Shown here piece by piece: positions 44,534 through 54,983 of a stretch of DNA of 64,000 nt. The translations under genes were made by a program, and so were the position numbers. The notes beneath the pieces were generated by a model. That model saw only the letters and a list, made by a program, of their open reading frames with translations, searched no databases and was not told where the DNA came from. Source of the DNA: PNMQ01 sp964478775 (GTDB lineage: Bacteria > Pseudomonadota > Alphaproteobacteria > Paracaedibacterales > CAIOTO01); assembly GCA_964478775.1 (NCBI GenBank), contig CAYZJC010000001.1:1-64000 (forward strand), in the 5' to 3' direction. Numbering within the stretch: the stretch's first letter is position 1; each line of letters starts with the position of its first letter.

Positions 44534-45664
44534 TTATGTTGTTATTTTATTCTTCGCACGTGTTCGAAAATAGTACACCATTTGGTACAATGCAAAGAGC
44601 ATTAAGAAAGGATAGACCCATTCTAAGATTGAACCTAGGAAGTTACAGATGCCTTCAAAACCAAGTAAGGAAAGACTATAAGCAAGGGCAAGGGTGAAAA
44701 TAACAGCTATTTTCCTATTCACCTTATTACGTGTGACATCTTCTTGCATGAAATCTGCGAAAATAGATGCTGTAATTGTCGCAGTCGCAAGACATGAAAC
44801 AATCAACGTCATTGCAACGAAAGCCACAGCATAGTGCCCTAACGTTTCTTTTGCAATCACCATTAAGTAAGATTCTGGCTTAATCCCCACTAACATTGGG
44901 GCATATTTTGCACCAAGAATAACAAGCCCAACATAGCAAACCGCCAATAAACTACCACCAACCATGCTCGCTTTAATACCCAATGAAAGCAAATGAGATT
45001 TTTTTTGTTCTAAAGGTAAATCTTGACTAATGTGGGAACGAATGTATTCATAAATTGCACTTCCAAAGAAAAAGCTTGCAACCAAATCCATAGTTTGATA
45101 TCCCTTTTCCACACCTTGTGTAAGGCAATATAACGCAGCCGGACCTTCTTGTAGGGTAGAGTTTGCAAAAAGTAGGCCTATTAAAATTAAAAGAATAAAA
45201 CTACCTAATTTGATAGGGGTAAGGTACACACCAATAATTTCCACAATCCTATTACGTTGCCAAATAAGGGCTGCAATCACCAAAATAAAGGCAGCATTAA
45301 ACCCCCATAATGGCGTAGAGGGAAACAAACTGATGAAACCACCGAACGAAACGGATGCACAACGGGGAATAATTCCCAAAGGCCCCATGAGACCTAACAT
45401 TAATAACGTCAGCAAAAATGCAGGTATGGGTGTAAGGATACTAAAGTAACGATGCCTGTCACCTTCAAATTGCATAATTCCAACCAGCCCCAGGAAGGGG
45501 AGACAAACACCTGTTAAAACAAATCCCAAAATTGAAAATAAAAAGGATGACTGGGCTTCAATACCAATTTGCACAGGAAAAACTAGATTTCCTGAACCAA
45601 AAAACATGGAAAACATTGCAAAGCCAGAGGTAAGAACAATACCAAATGTAGATTTGTTTTTCAA
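44534..45664 (-). CDS. brnQ: Branched-chain amino acid carrier (BrnQ/LIVCS family)
   Basis: About 376 residues in 10 or more membrane helices; a sodium- or proton-coupled importer of leucine, isoleucine and valine. The start is taken as the TTG at 45664, which has AAGGGAG 6 bases upstream and gives the family start KNKSTFGIVLTSGFAMFSMFFGSGNLVFP. The longer open frame adds 56 residues of no family likeness. Other motifs: IIPRCASVSFGG and YQTMDLVASFFFGSAIYEYI. It is shorter than typical BrnQ (about 430). It lies 12 nt upstream of mnmA on the same strand. Such importers are common in amino-acid-dependent intracellular bacteria. Confidence 0.85.
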   Translation of the reverse strand: MKNKSTFGIVLTSGFAMFSMFFGSGNLVFPVQIGIEAQSSFLFSILGFVLTGVCLPFLGLVGIMQFEGDRHRYFSILTPIPAFLLTLLMLGLMGPLGIIPRCASVSFGGFISLFPSTPLWGFNAAFILVIAALIWQRNRIVEIIGVYLTPIKLGSFILLILIGLLFANSTLQEGPAALYCLTQGVEKGYQTMDLVASFFFGSAIYEYIRSHISQDLPLEQKKSHLLSLGIKASMVGGSLLAVCYVGLVILGAKYAPMLVGIKPESYLMVIAKETLGHYAVAFVAMTLIVSCLATATITASIFADFMQEDVTRNKVNRKIAVIFTLALAYSLSLLGFEGICNFLGSILEWVYPFLMLFALYQMVYYFRTRAKNKITT

Positions 45665-45983
45665 AATAAGCTCCCTTAAAATTAAAATGTATGTTGATTT
45701 TATTGAAGTGTTTCTCAAGATAAAGAAATAGAATTCAGCAAAGCAAAAATTCATTATAAGGGACCAAGAAATAATATTCAAGTTTTTGCTGTGTAAAAAT
45801 TCATAATATTTCCCACTCACCACCTTGAACATCTGGAAATAAAATGTCTTTCAAATCAACAGCTATCTTCTTCCTTTAGAGCTTGCACTATTGCACACAA
45901 CAAATGTCTTGCACCATCAATTTGCTTTGTGTTAATTTACAGTAAATATTTATAACTAATTCAAAATATACTAGGAAACAATT
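45665..45983. other. Divergent intergenic region
   Basis: 319 A+T-rich bases between brnQ and the 35-residue-repeat gene. Apart from ribosome sites at both ends, only a short minus-strand open frame (45856 to about 45935) of unclear meaning was seen. Confidence 0.4.
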
Positions 45984-47012
45984 ATGTTTAGTAAAATTTT
46001 ATCAACATTATCACTTCTTTCAACGTGCACCCTTTGCTTTGCCACTCAAATAACCAACAATGACACACACAACTTTAAAAGCTTAAACCAGCTTCCCATT
46101 CAATCTATCCCAACAAATCAAAGTGGCTCCGCACTCCACACACAATCAACTACTTCGTGTAAGAATCTTGAAAAGCTTCACATGCCCACAACCCAGAGAG
46201 AAAACCTAATCGGGCATATGAAAGGGCTTGCTGATACACAAATCCACACCATTCCTCTTCTTACACATTTACTCATGCAAACCCCTGTTAGTGAACACTC
46301 TAAACTCATTGAGCAAGCCAATGAATTAGCACTCCCCACTTCCAATCAAGAGAACATCAGCTACATCCTAAAAGAACTTTTACAAGTCCCTTTCATTGAA
46401 CGCCCAAGCATAGTCAATCAAGTAAAGCAATTAGTGGCACCTACAATGGATTGCAAAGAAATATCCAACATCATTCAACCCCTATTACAAATCCCGTTTT
46501 CCGAACGACAAAGCACAATTGAAAGTGTAAAACATATAATTGAACGCATGCAACAAACCCATCCATCAAAAATTGATGGTGACCTGATTCAAGGCCTTGT
46601 CCAAAAACATCAAGTCATTAAACCAGAAGAATTCATAAATTTTTTTAATTTACTAGAAAAGTTACTCGTCACTGTAAACACAACTGACAATCAAATCATT
46701 GAACTCACCTCACCCTTATTGCACCCCCAGCTGTCTCAGCGTGAGATTAATTGTATACGCAGAAATTTATTGGCAGTTCGCGCTAACGAGCGATCTTCTA
46801 TCATCGAACAAGTCAAACAAATTAGCCACCCAGCAATGACTGGAGATGAGATTAATTCTATTCTTTATTATTTAACAGATATACCTTTTGAAAAACGTCC
46901 TGAAGTTATAGAGCTTGTACAACAAAAAACAAACCAAGGAATGACTGGACAACATCATGCATATAATATAAACAATAAAACTTCTCACCATCTTGAAAAA
47001 TCAAAATATTGA
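45984..47012 (+). CDS. Secreted protein with 35-residue L-L-x-(V/I)-P-F-x-E-R repeats
   Basis: 342 residues, no family recognised. Signal peptide ILSTLSLLSTCTLCFA, cleavage near residue 20. From about residue 90 the protein contains repeats of about 35 residues, with pattern L-L-x-(V/I)-P-F-x-E-R-x-S-I-(I/V)-x-x-V-K-Q-(L/I)-x-x-P-x-M-x-x-x-E-I. Clear copies begin at ELLQVPFIERPSIV, PLLQIPFSERQSTI, NLLAVRANERSSII and YLTDIPFEKRPEVI, with weaker copies before and between. The helical character suggests an alpha-solenoid. An AGGAAAC site precedes the ATG. It precedes the secreted ankyrin gene by 40 nt, so the two may be one transcript. Confidence 0.65.
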   Translation: MFSKILSTLSLLSTCTLCFATQITNNDTHNFKSLNQLPIQSIPTNQSGSALHTQSTTSCKNLEKLHMPTTQRENLIGHMKGLADTQIHTIPLLTHLLMQTPVSEHSKLIEQANELALPTSNQENISYILKELLQVPFIERPSIVNQVKQLVAPTMDCKEISNIIQPLLQIPFSERQSTIESVKHIIERMQQTHPSKIDGDLIQGLVQKHQVIKPEEFINFFNLLEKLLVTVNTTDNQIIELTSPLLHPQLSQREINCIRRNLLAVRANERSSIIEQVKQISHPAMTGDEINSILYYLTDIPFEKRPEVIELVQQKTNQGMTGQHHAYNINNKTSHHLEKSKY

Positions 47013-47052
47013 TACTATATATAATTTATAAACTAACATCAGAGAATCTATC

Positions 47053-49113
47053 ATGCAATTTAAACATATAAAACTGCTAAACCCCTTAAAAGTCATATTA
47101 TCAACAGCCCTTATTTGCGCCAACGTATTTGGGGCAGAAGAAGAAAAAGACGCAGATAATCTACCACCTGCGAAAAAATTAAGGATTGAAAATACGGTTA
47201 ACAAGCAAATCACCCCTGAAGAAAAAGTCAGTGAACTCAAATTTCGCATGTTTGAATTTGAAGCCAATCTGCGAGAATCAAGGAAGAGAGGAGCAACACC
47301 TAAAGAATTATGTAGTATGATCACACCAGTACTGGACGTAGAAACAGCTGAAGGTATATTTGAACACCTCTTCCTTGAACAAAGAGACTTAACCGCATAT
47401 GAATTGGCAGTGAAACAGCCTGAATACTTAATTTTTTTTGCTGAAGATCACTTATTTCACTATAACATAAAAAATGCAATTGATCACGCTGACGTCGAAT
47501 CTTTTTCTCAACTCTGCAAGAACTCAAATAATATACGGCCTATTCATCCAGCCCTTATACAAGTAATATTCAATTATGAGATTTTTGAGATTTTTAAATT
47601 TTATATTAGCATATTAAATAAGAATGAAATCAATAAAATTATAGAGACAAAATATGGAAATTTAACACTTTTGGGGTGGTCTATCATGAGTCGCAACTCT
47701 AGTTTTGCAAAAGAGCTCTTAAAGCATCCAGATATTGATGTCAACAAACGCTGCTTAGTAAGAAGTTGCATTTTCTATTTCATTCAACTTATTTACGATG
47801 ACGCAGCCTATGATGCCACAGGCACCTCATATTTATATCCATTAAATATGGCGCTTGGAGTGACTAATACTGCGTTTTTGCCACTCCTATTAAGCCACCC
47901 AGACACCAACCCAAATATTAAATTGGACGCTAGCTTAAGGTGCTTTACCCCCTTGCACCAGGCTATTATTTCTGAGAACAATAAAATGCGTACTGAGTTG
48001 TTACTAAACCATCCCAAAATCGAACTTGATGTTTTAACGTCTGGTTTTGGGAACCCACTATATACGTCATCGGCCTGGAGAATGACTGAAATAACTGCAC
48101 TTTTATTAAGCCATGCAGACAAAATGAACATCCACCAAGCTGACAGAGATGGTGATACAGCCTATACAATTTCTAGTGATAAAGAAACAATGCGGCTCTT
48201 ACGTGAAGTTGAACACATATATGCTGAAGATCACGAAATGAAATTGGCACAACATTTCATAAGACTTCTATCAACACAACAGATAGACAAAGCAAATCAA
48301 ACACTATACAAAAAAAGCACCACGAACAATTTCTTACACCAATGTGTTACCACGATAACCACACTTCATGGAAGAGCATCCTTAGCAAATCCTTTTTTTG
48401 AGATAATCCGACACAATAACTGTAATGTATTAGATACGGTCCTTGAATTGCATGGCACAACGTGTAACCCCAACATGTGCGATATTAATACCGGGTTAAC
48501 CGGTTTAATGTTTGCGGCAAAAAATGGGCAGCTAGAGGCCATTCAAAGATTACTTCAATTTGGAAAAATAAAGGTAAATCTGCAATGCGTAAATTTTGGT
48601 AAAACAGCCCTCATGTATGCAATGGAATATAGTCAAATTAATAATAAATATGATGTAATGGAAGCACTGCTCAATAGTGGACATCCCATAGACTTTTCAG
48701 CTGCATGCAATGCAGGTGTTACAGCTTTAATCTTAGCATCTGTCAAGTTAAAAGATCTAAAAGCAACCGGGCTTTTACTCAATCATGGCGCAAACCCCAA
48801 TCAAAATGGATTTTTTGATCACGAGTGCCCACCATTGTTCTATATAATATCAAGTAACAATATCCCCATGATGAAATTAATGATTTTTCACTCCACAAAC
48901 CCTGCAAGTTTACAAGTGGTGGATGATTATTTAGACTCAAACCACATAGAAAGCACAGAAGTAAGTGAAGTAAGACAAATGTATAATAGCCAATGCAACC
49001 GCTTGACATTCTTGTCATATCTCACGGCTACGAGCAACGTCACAACACAATCTTCAATGCAAACCATTTTTAACGCCAGTGATTTAGTAAGATTCGTTAC
49101 TGAATATCTATAA
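47053..49113 (+). CDS. Secreted ankyrin-repeat protein
   Basis: 686 residues. Signal peptide PLKVILSTALICANVFGA, followed by an acidic/lysine-rich stretch. Ankyrin-type repeats are clearest at about residues 475-625 (TGLTGLMFAAKNGQLEAIQRLL, KTALMYAMEYS, VTALILASVKLKDLKATGLLLNHGANPN). More diverged ones lie at about 195-390 (LTLLGWSIMSRNSSFAKELL, FTPLHQAII, DGDTAYTIS). Ankyrin repeats bind other proteins and are frequent in secreted effectors of intracellular alphaproteobacteria. The Sec signal implies export first to the periplasm. Targets are unknown. Confidence 0.8.
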   Translation: MQFKHIKLLNPLKVILSTALICANVFGAEEEKDADNLPPAKKLRIENTVNKQITPEEKVSELKFRMFEFEANLRESRKRGATPKELCSMITPVLDVETAEGIFEHLFLEQRDLTAYELAVKQPEYLIFFAEDHLFHYNIKNAIDHADVESFSQLCKNSNNIRPIHPALIQVIFNYEIFEIFKFYISILNKNEINKIIETKYGNLTLLGWSIMSRNSSFAKELLKHPDIDVNKRCLVRSCIFYFIQLIYDDAAYDATGTSYLYPLNMALGVTNTAFLPLLLSHPDTNPNIKLDASLRCFTPLHQAIISENNKMRTELLLNHPKIELDVLTSGFGNPLYTSSAWRMTEITALLLSHADKMNIHQADRDGDTAYTISSDKETMRLLREVEHIYAEDHEMKLAQHFIRLLSTQQIDKANQTLYKKSTTNNFLHQCVTTITTLHGRASLANPFFEIIRHNNCNVLDTVLELHGTTCNPNMCDINTGLTGLMFAAKNGQLEAIQRLLQFGKIKVNLQCVNFGKTALMYAMEYSQINNKYDVMEALLNSGHPIDFSAACNAGVTALILASVKLKDLKATGLLLNHGANPNQNGFFDHECPPLFYIISSNNIPMMKLMIFHSTNPASLQVVDDYLDSNHIESTEVSEVRQMYNSQCNRLTFLSYLTATSNVTTQSSMQTIFNASDLVRFVTEYL

Positions 49114-49130
49114 TCTTTTTCTAAGATACC

Positions 49131-49162
49131 AAAAGCCGAACCCCAGTAAGGGCTCGGCTTTT
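49131..49162. terminator. Bidirectional Rho-independent terminator
   Basis: AAAAGCCGA...CCC / GGG...TCGGCTTTT hairpin with a small internal mismatch and T run, between the convergent ankyrin gene and alaS. Confidence 0.8.
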
Positions 49163-49192
49163 CATTTTTATCATTTCACAAGCAGTTAAGAC

Positions 49193-51822
49193 CTAGTTCA
49201 ACAAAGACATCAACAATGCCTTTAAGGCTGGAAGATTTTGAACTTGATCTCCCCCACCTTGGGCAAGTTCAGGTTTACCACCGCCACCTTTACCACCTAA
49301 ATGCGTTGAAGCTGCTTTAATAAAATCAACAGCGTTGTATCGGCCGATCAGCTCTGAACCAACAGCAATCACTAAAGATACTTTACCTTCTATATGACTT
49401 GCGACAACCACAATTCCCATCTCTAATTGGCTTAACACCATTTCAGCCATCGCTTTGAGGTCTTTAGGGGCAATGTCCACAACTGGCAAATACACAAAAG
49501 AAACATCAGCTACTTTTTCGGCAAGGGTATGGGCACCTTGACATTTCAACATAGCTATTTGTGCCCTTAAGGCTTGAGCTACTTTAGCCCCGTCAGTGAT
49601 AGCTTTTTTATTTTGTTCCTTTAAGCTTGCAACTTCTTGAGTAAGCTGTTGAATATGCTGCAAGACACCCTGGCCAGTCACAGCTTCAATTCTTCTCACC
49701 CCAGCAGCCACACTGCCTTCTGATATAATTTTAAATAAGCCAATTTCACCCGTTGATTTCACGTGGATTCCCCCGCATAGCTCAACAGAAAAATTTTGAT
49801 TTGACACTTGAACGGCCCCGCATTCACCTGAACCAAAGGCTACCACACGCACTTCATCACCATATTTTTCACCAAACAAAGCAAGCGCCCCTTGTGCAAT
49901 CGCTTGATCTGGCGTTGACAAAGTAACACGCGTTTGATGATTTTTTAAAATTTCCGCATTAACCATTTGCTCTACTTGAAGCATCTCATCTGCAGTGACA
50001 GCTTTTGTATGGGTAAAATCGAACCTTAACCTTGTTGCATCAACCAATGAACCTTTTTGACACACATGTTCGCCCAACACATTTCTTAAAGCAGATTGTA
50101 AAAGATGTGTTGCGGAATGGTTAGCTGCTGTTTGACTGCGCACTTCTTGGTTCACATGCGCCTTTAAAGCCATGCCAACTTTTAAAGTTCCCTTTACCAC
50201 TTTCGCTTTATGTACAAACACAGCACCTGCTTTTTTCAAACAATCAGACACATCAAGGTGAACATCCTCATTCACAAGCACACCTTGGTCACCTACTTGC
50301 CCACCAGATTCCGCATAAAATGGGGTTTGGTTTAACACAACCCAGATATCATCTCCGTATTGTGCTTCCTTATGATGGGTACCGTCTTTCACAATAGCAT
50401 TGACAACACCTTCAGCTGTGCATGTTGTATAGCCTAAAAAGTCTGTTGCGCCAACGCTTTCCCTCAGTTCATGCCAAATCGTTTCACAAGCTTCATCTCC
50501 AGACCCAACCCACGCAGCGCGTGCTCTCTTCTTTTGATCTTGCATATGGGTTTCAAAGCCATCGCAATCCACTGCCCTACTTTCTGCACGAAGAACATCT
50601 TGCGTAAGGTCAAGGGGAAAACCATAGGTGTCATATAAACGAAAGGCAACTTCACCAGGCAATTCTTGTAAAGGCGCGAGCTTTTGTGTTTCATCACGCA
50701 ACACTTTCAAACCACGGTCAAGTGTTTGATGAAAGCGCTCTTCCTCTAGAGATAATGTTTGTTCTATGAGTGACTTTGCACGGCATAGTTCAGGAAAAGT
50801 TTCCCCCATTAAACCAACAAGTGTTGGAACCATTTGTGATAAGACCGGCTGCTTTGCACCTAATATATGCGCATGACGAAGGGCGCGCCTTAAAATACGA
50901 CGCAGCACATAGCCACGACCTTCATTAGAAGGCAAAACCCCATCAGCAATCAAAAATGAACAGGCACGAAAATGGTCCGCTATCACATTATGTGACTGCC
51001 TTAATGCACTATCCACATTTCCTGTTAGCGCTCTTGAAGAATCAATTAAGGCTTCAAAAATGTCTATATCAAAGTTATTATGTTTTCCTTGTAAAACAGA
51101 CGCAAGACGTTCAAGCCCCATACCTGTATCGATAGAAGGCTTAGGCAATGCAATTCTAGACCCATCTGCCATTTNNNNNNNNNNGCCATTTGTTCAAACT
51201 GCATAAAAACAAGGTTCCAAATTTCAATAAAACGGTCCCCGTCTTCATCAGGTGAACCGGGAGGTCCGCCGGCAATATGGTCACCATGATCAAAGAAAAT
51301 TTCAGAACACGGCCCGCAAGGCCCTGTATCACCCATTGACCAAAAATTATCACTGGTTGCAATACGAATAATCTTATCCTCTGAAAATCCACCTATTTTT
51401 TTCCAAAGCTGTGCAGCTTCATCATCATCAGCATATACAGTTACAAGCAACCTGTCTTGTGGCAAAGCAAATTCTTTTGTTACCATTTCGTAGGCAAAAC
51501 GAATGGCGTCTTCTTTAAAATAATCACCAAAAGAAAAGTTACCAAGCATTTCAAAAAAGGTATGATGACGCGCTGTATATCCCACATTATCAAGGTCATT
51601 ATGTTTTCCACCTGCCCGCAAACACTTTTGTGACGTAACGGCGCGTGTATAATAGCGTGTCTCATTACCAGTAAACAAGTCTTTAAATTGAACCATCCCG
51701 GCGGCTGTGAACATTAATGTTGGGTCATTTTGTGGAACCAATGGGCTAGATGCCACATGGGTATGGCCTTGCTTGACAAAATAATCTAAAAAGGTTGAAC
51801 GAATTTGTTTTAATGTTCTCAT
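49193..51822 (-). CDS. alaS: Alanyl-tRNA synthetase, split by an artificial gap
   Basis: About 870 residues. N-terminal aminoacylation part (to 51185): IRSTFLDYFVKQGHTHVASSPLVP, LMFTAAGMVQFKDLF, HHTFFEMLGNFSFGDYF, WNLVFMQFEQM. The part after the gap: ADGSRIALPKPSIDTGMGLERLASVLQG, the editing domain with ANHSATHLLQSALR and SVELCGGIHVKSTGEIG, and a C-terminal LGGKGGGGKPELAQGGG. Ten Ns (51175-51184) separate the parts. Both flanks carry GCCATTT, and merging them gives the normal QFEQMADGS reading, so the gene is whole. It is last in the minus-strand set waaA, enoyl-CoA hydratase, rsmI, alaS. Confidence 0.97.
51175..51184. other. Assembly gap (10 N) in alaS, artificial
   Basis: The left flank ends in GCCATTT and the right flank begins with GCCATTT. 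These are overlapping contig ends, not a real gap. Confidence 0.9.
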
Positions 51823-51920
51823 AAAAATGTGACTCTGATACTATCTATATTTTCAATTTCAACATTAGCAAATCTCAATGATTACGTCCAGCTTGACATC
51901 AATCTCATCACAACGCACTT

Positions 51921-52769
51921 TTATTGAGGAGATGCACTATTCTTAAGAGACAAACCAATTTTATAAACCAGTTTTTTAGAAATACCTTGGCTTGTCGAAA
52001 CACTTTCAACCGCGTCTTTAAATGACATATGCTGCATGGCATTGCGCAGTTGTTCTTCCACTAACTCATCAATTTGCGCAGAACTTTGCTTAAGGGGCCC
52101 CAACACAATGACAATTTCCCCTTTAGGTTCTTGTAGGCTAAAATGTTCCATGACAGTGTCAATGTTACCCCAAATAGTTTGTTCATATATTTTAGAAATT
52201 TCGCGTACAATCGCAACTTCTCTGTTTGACAGTTTTTGCTTGATGATAGATAAAGTTTCAACAAGGCGACGAGGGGATTCAAAAAAGACAAGTGTGGAAG
52301 GAATATGCTGCCAATCTTCACATAACTTTTCATCGAAAAAACCTAAAAAGGAAAAAGATTGCGTCATAAGCCCCGAAAGAACCAGCGCACAAGGCACAGC
52401 ACTTGCCCCTGGAAGCACAGTTACATACAGGTCTTTTTCCCTACATTCACGTACCAGTTTCACCCCAGGGTCATTAATTAAAGGCATACCAGCGTCACTG
52501 ATAAGTGCAACACTTTTCCCTTTCTCTATCAAACTGATAAGTTTAGGGCGCATTTTTTCCCCATTATGATCATGGTAGGCAAGTAATTTTTTATGCAACC
52601 CATAGTGAGACAATAGTTTTGCTGACTGACGTGTGTCTTCACATGCAATAATATCGCAAGCTTTTAACGTTTCAACTGCCCTATAAGTTATATCTTTTAA
52701 ATTACCAATCGGCGTTGCCACACAATACAAGCCTGGCTTCAAAGAACTTTCCATTATCATATTATTCAT
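51921..52769 (-). CDS. rsmI: 16S rRNA (cytidine-1402-2'-O)-methyltransferase
   Basis: 282 residues of the tetrapyrrole-methylase fold. RsmI methylates C1402 in the decoding centre. Seen: CVATPIGNLKDITYRAVETLKACDIIACEDTR split over the first 50 residues, ALISDAGMPLINDPG, VTVLPGASAVPCALVLSG, FLGFFDEK, and FFESPRRLVETL. Start 52769, or 52754 at MESSLKPG. It lies 98 nt upstream of alaS on the same strand. Confidence 0.95.
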   Translation of the reverse strand: MNNMIMESSLKPGLYCVATPIGNLKDITYRAVETLKACDIIACEDTRQSAKLLSHYGLHKKLLAYHDHNGEKMRPKLISLIEKGKSVALISDAGMPLINDPGVKLVRECREKDLYVTVLPGASAVPCALVLSGLMTQSFSFLGFFDEKLCEDWQHIPSTLVFFESPRRLVETLSIIKQKLSNREVAIVREISKIYEQTIWGNIDTVMEHFSLQEPKGEIVIVLGPLKQSSAQIDELVEEQLRNAMQHMSFKDAVESVSTSQGISKKLVYKIGLSLKNSASPQ

Positions 52770-52918
52770 TTGTTTTTATTTCTTTTGGTTTTGCATAGCA
52801 AAAGGTCATGGAGGATAGCTTTCTTAAAGAGTAGCAACGAGATGTTCATCAAGATGTTTATAGGGAATATAATAATAAGTAGAGGACTTTTTAAAAATCG
52901 TCAATTATAAAATGGTTA

Positions 52919-53662
52919 TTAAGCATCTGCCTTAGGCTTTAAAAACTTTTCTATCCCCTCTTTTCCTTGAGGAGCAAGTAATAAATGATAAAAGGTTTGC
53001 CTTTCCATTGCTATCAGTTGTGGGTCACGATCACCATAAATATTTTTAAAAGTCTTCTTGATGGATTTAAGTGCATCTAATTTATAGGCAGCTAGTTGTG
53101 TCGCTCGCTTAAGACCAAGTTCATGCAGTGCTGATGTGTCTACTGCAACGTCATTGACAATACCAAGATTCAATGCCATAGCTGGGGATATTTTGTTTCC
53201 AGTCATCACAAATTCCACAGCCTTTGCATAACTCATTCTATTTGCCAGACGGATATGTCCTCCCCCACCAGGGATAAGCCCCAACGTAATTTCAGGAAAT
53301 GCAAAACTAGCACGCATTGATGCATAAATAAAATCACACATCAAAGCTAACTCAAACCCACCACCAAGACATGCACCATCCACCATTGCAAGGGTTGGCT
53401 TAGGGCAAGTCGCTAAAAACTGCCATGCTTCTATGGCGTCAACATCTTGCGCACCATGTGCATATAATTCTTTAAGGTTGGCCCCTGCACAAAACACTTT
53501 ACCGCAAGATTGCAGCATAATAACGTGAACTTCATCATCAACAATGCAGTAAGTAAGGGCCTCGTTTAGTTCTTGAATCAATGCTTTTGATAAAACATTC
53601 ACCCCACCATCACCAAATGTGAGGGTCGCTATTTTGTTTTCTTTTTGCAAGGTAACATACAT
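52919..53662 (-). CDS. Enoyl-CoA hydratase/isomerase family protein
   Basis: 247 residues of the crotonase fold. Seen: KVFCAGANLKEL, the oxyanion-hole loop MVDGACLGGGFELALMCDF, and FAFPEITLGLIPGGGG with the second catalytic glutamate. This fits enoyl-CoA hydratase activity, but substrates vary within the family. The start MYVTLQKENKIATLTFGDGGVNVLS is typical. It sits between waaA and rsmI on the minus strand; no other fatty-acid oxidation genes are in the window. Confidence 0.85.
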   Translation of the reverse strand: MYVTLQKENKIATLTFGDGGVNVLSKALIQELNEALTYCIVDDEVHVIMLQSCGKVFCAGANLKELYAHGAQDVDAIEAWQFLATCPKPTLAMVDGACLGGGFELALMCDFIYASMRASFAFPEITLGLIPGGGGHIRLANRMSYAKAVEFVMTGNKISPAMALNLGIVNDVAVDTSALHELGLKRATQLAAYKLDALKSIKKTFKNIYGDRDPQLIAMERQTFYHLLLAPQGKEGIEKFLKPKADA

Positions 53663-53699
53663 AAAATCACGAACACTAATGGGCTTTTTATTAACCGTA

Positions 53700-54983
53700 T
53701 CAAGAAAGGCTTAAGACTTGCTTAACTAATGTATTGCATTTTAAGGATTCTGTTTCAACCACTTGGTATAATTGCTGACCTATGGATAGACGCGCTTCTT
53801 GCGATAACTGCATTTGTCTTAGCATCCATTCTTCTAACATGGCTATAGACGCTAACTGCTCAGCACCCCCATGAACCATCAATTGGGTAATCTCCTTAAA
53901 GTTTTGCATATAAGGGCCAAAACTAACAGGCTTAGCGAATGAGGCAGGTTCAATGGGGTTATGCCCGCCGTGGTTTGCAAAGCTTCCCCCCACACATACA
54001 CAACTTGCCAACTTAAAAAAAGTTCCTAATATGCCAATGCTATCGATAATCAGCACATCAACATCCAGCTTGTCTTTAAGATTACTAAGCCTCAGAGAAG
54101 TTAAATTTGCCTCTTGAGCAATATTTTCAATTTTATCTACACGGTGCATATGACGCGGTGCAACAATTAATAACCAGTCATCATTCTTGTGTGCTGCTTG
54201 TTGGTTATGCGCTTTTGTTTGTTTAAAAGCGGGGATAATCAATTCATCCTCACCTAGGTGCGTGCTCACTACCAACATCAGCTTTTTCGACTTTAATACG
54301 CCTTGCACTTTTTTATACAAAATCTCATCTATATAAAGTGGGTCACTATAAAATTTTAAGTTGGCAACCGCTTTGATTGTAGATTCAACACCAAACACAC
54401 AAAGGCGTTTTGCCGTTTCCTGAGATTGCGCATAAATCTCATCAAAGTGAGACAACAAATAAGTCATGATAGATGAAAATAATTTCCAGCGTTCAAAACT
54501 GCGCTGAGATAGTCTTGCATTCAATAGCACTAACGCAATATTTGCCAGTTTAACTTCATGCATCATGGTGGGCCACAACTCAGATTCAACCATAAATACC
54601 TTAATCGGTTTCCAATATCTTAAAAATCGCTTTATATACAAAACGGTGTCAAGTGGGACATATTGGTGTATCACGATGTCTTTTAATCTTGCATTCACAA
54701 TACTAGCAGAGGTTACTGTCACTGTTGTCAGCACGATAGACACATTAGGGTTTTGGCCTTTAAACTCTTTAAGTAAGCGTATCAAAGACAATGTTTCACC
54801 AACACTTGCTGCATGAAACCACACTACAGCACCTTGAGGTCTTGAAACCGTTGTGATGGCGAATCTTTCTTTAAAGCGTTGTTGATCTTCCAGACCATTT
54901 TTAAGCCGCCATAATACTAGCCCCCACAAGAATGGAATTGCCAATATACCCAAAACATAATACAAATAAAGAATAAAATGCAT
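53700..54983 (-). CDS. waaA: 3-deoxy-D-manno-octulosonic acid (Kdo) transferase
   Basis: 427 residues. WaaA adds Kdo to lipid IVA at the inner membrane. Seen: an N-terminal membrane anchor (FILYLYYVLGILAIPFLWGLVLW), VVWFHAASVGETLSLIRLL with the catalytic glutamate, HQYVPLDTVLYIKRFL, MVESELWPTMMHE, VVSTHLGEDELI, IVAPRHMHRV, and CVGGSFANHGGHNPIEPASFAKPVSFGP in the nucleotide-sugar half. Complete. With lpxB, lpxC and the Lpt genes it shows that the organism makes Kdo-containing LPS. Confidence 0.95.
   Translation of the reverse strand: MHFILYLYYVLGILAIPFLWGLVLWRLKNGLEDQQRFKERFAITTVSRPQGAVVWFHAASVGETLSLIRLLKEFKGQNPNVSIVLTTVTVTSASIVNARLKDIVIHQYVPLDTVLYIKRFLRYWKPIKVFMVESELWPTMMHEVKLANIALVLLNARLSQRSFERWKLFSSIMTYLLSHFDEIYAQSQETAKRLCVFGVESTIKAVANLKFYSDPLYIDEILYKKVQGVLKSKKLMLVVSTHLGEDELIIPAFKQTKAHNQQAAHKNDDWLLIVAPRHMHRVDKIENIAQEANLTSLRLSNLKDKLDVDVLIIDSIGILGTFFKLASCVCVGGSFANHGGHNPIEPASFAKPVSFGPYMQNFKEITQLMVHGGAEQLASIAMLEEWMLRQMQLSQEARLSIGQQLYQVVETESLKCNTLVKQVLSLS

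Noticed and set aside
45856..45938. Short minus-strand reading INTKQIDGARHLLCAIVQALKEEDSC before a stop.
   Set aside because: It looks protein-like but has no start codon and is only about 25 codons; it could be a gene remnant or chance.
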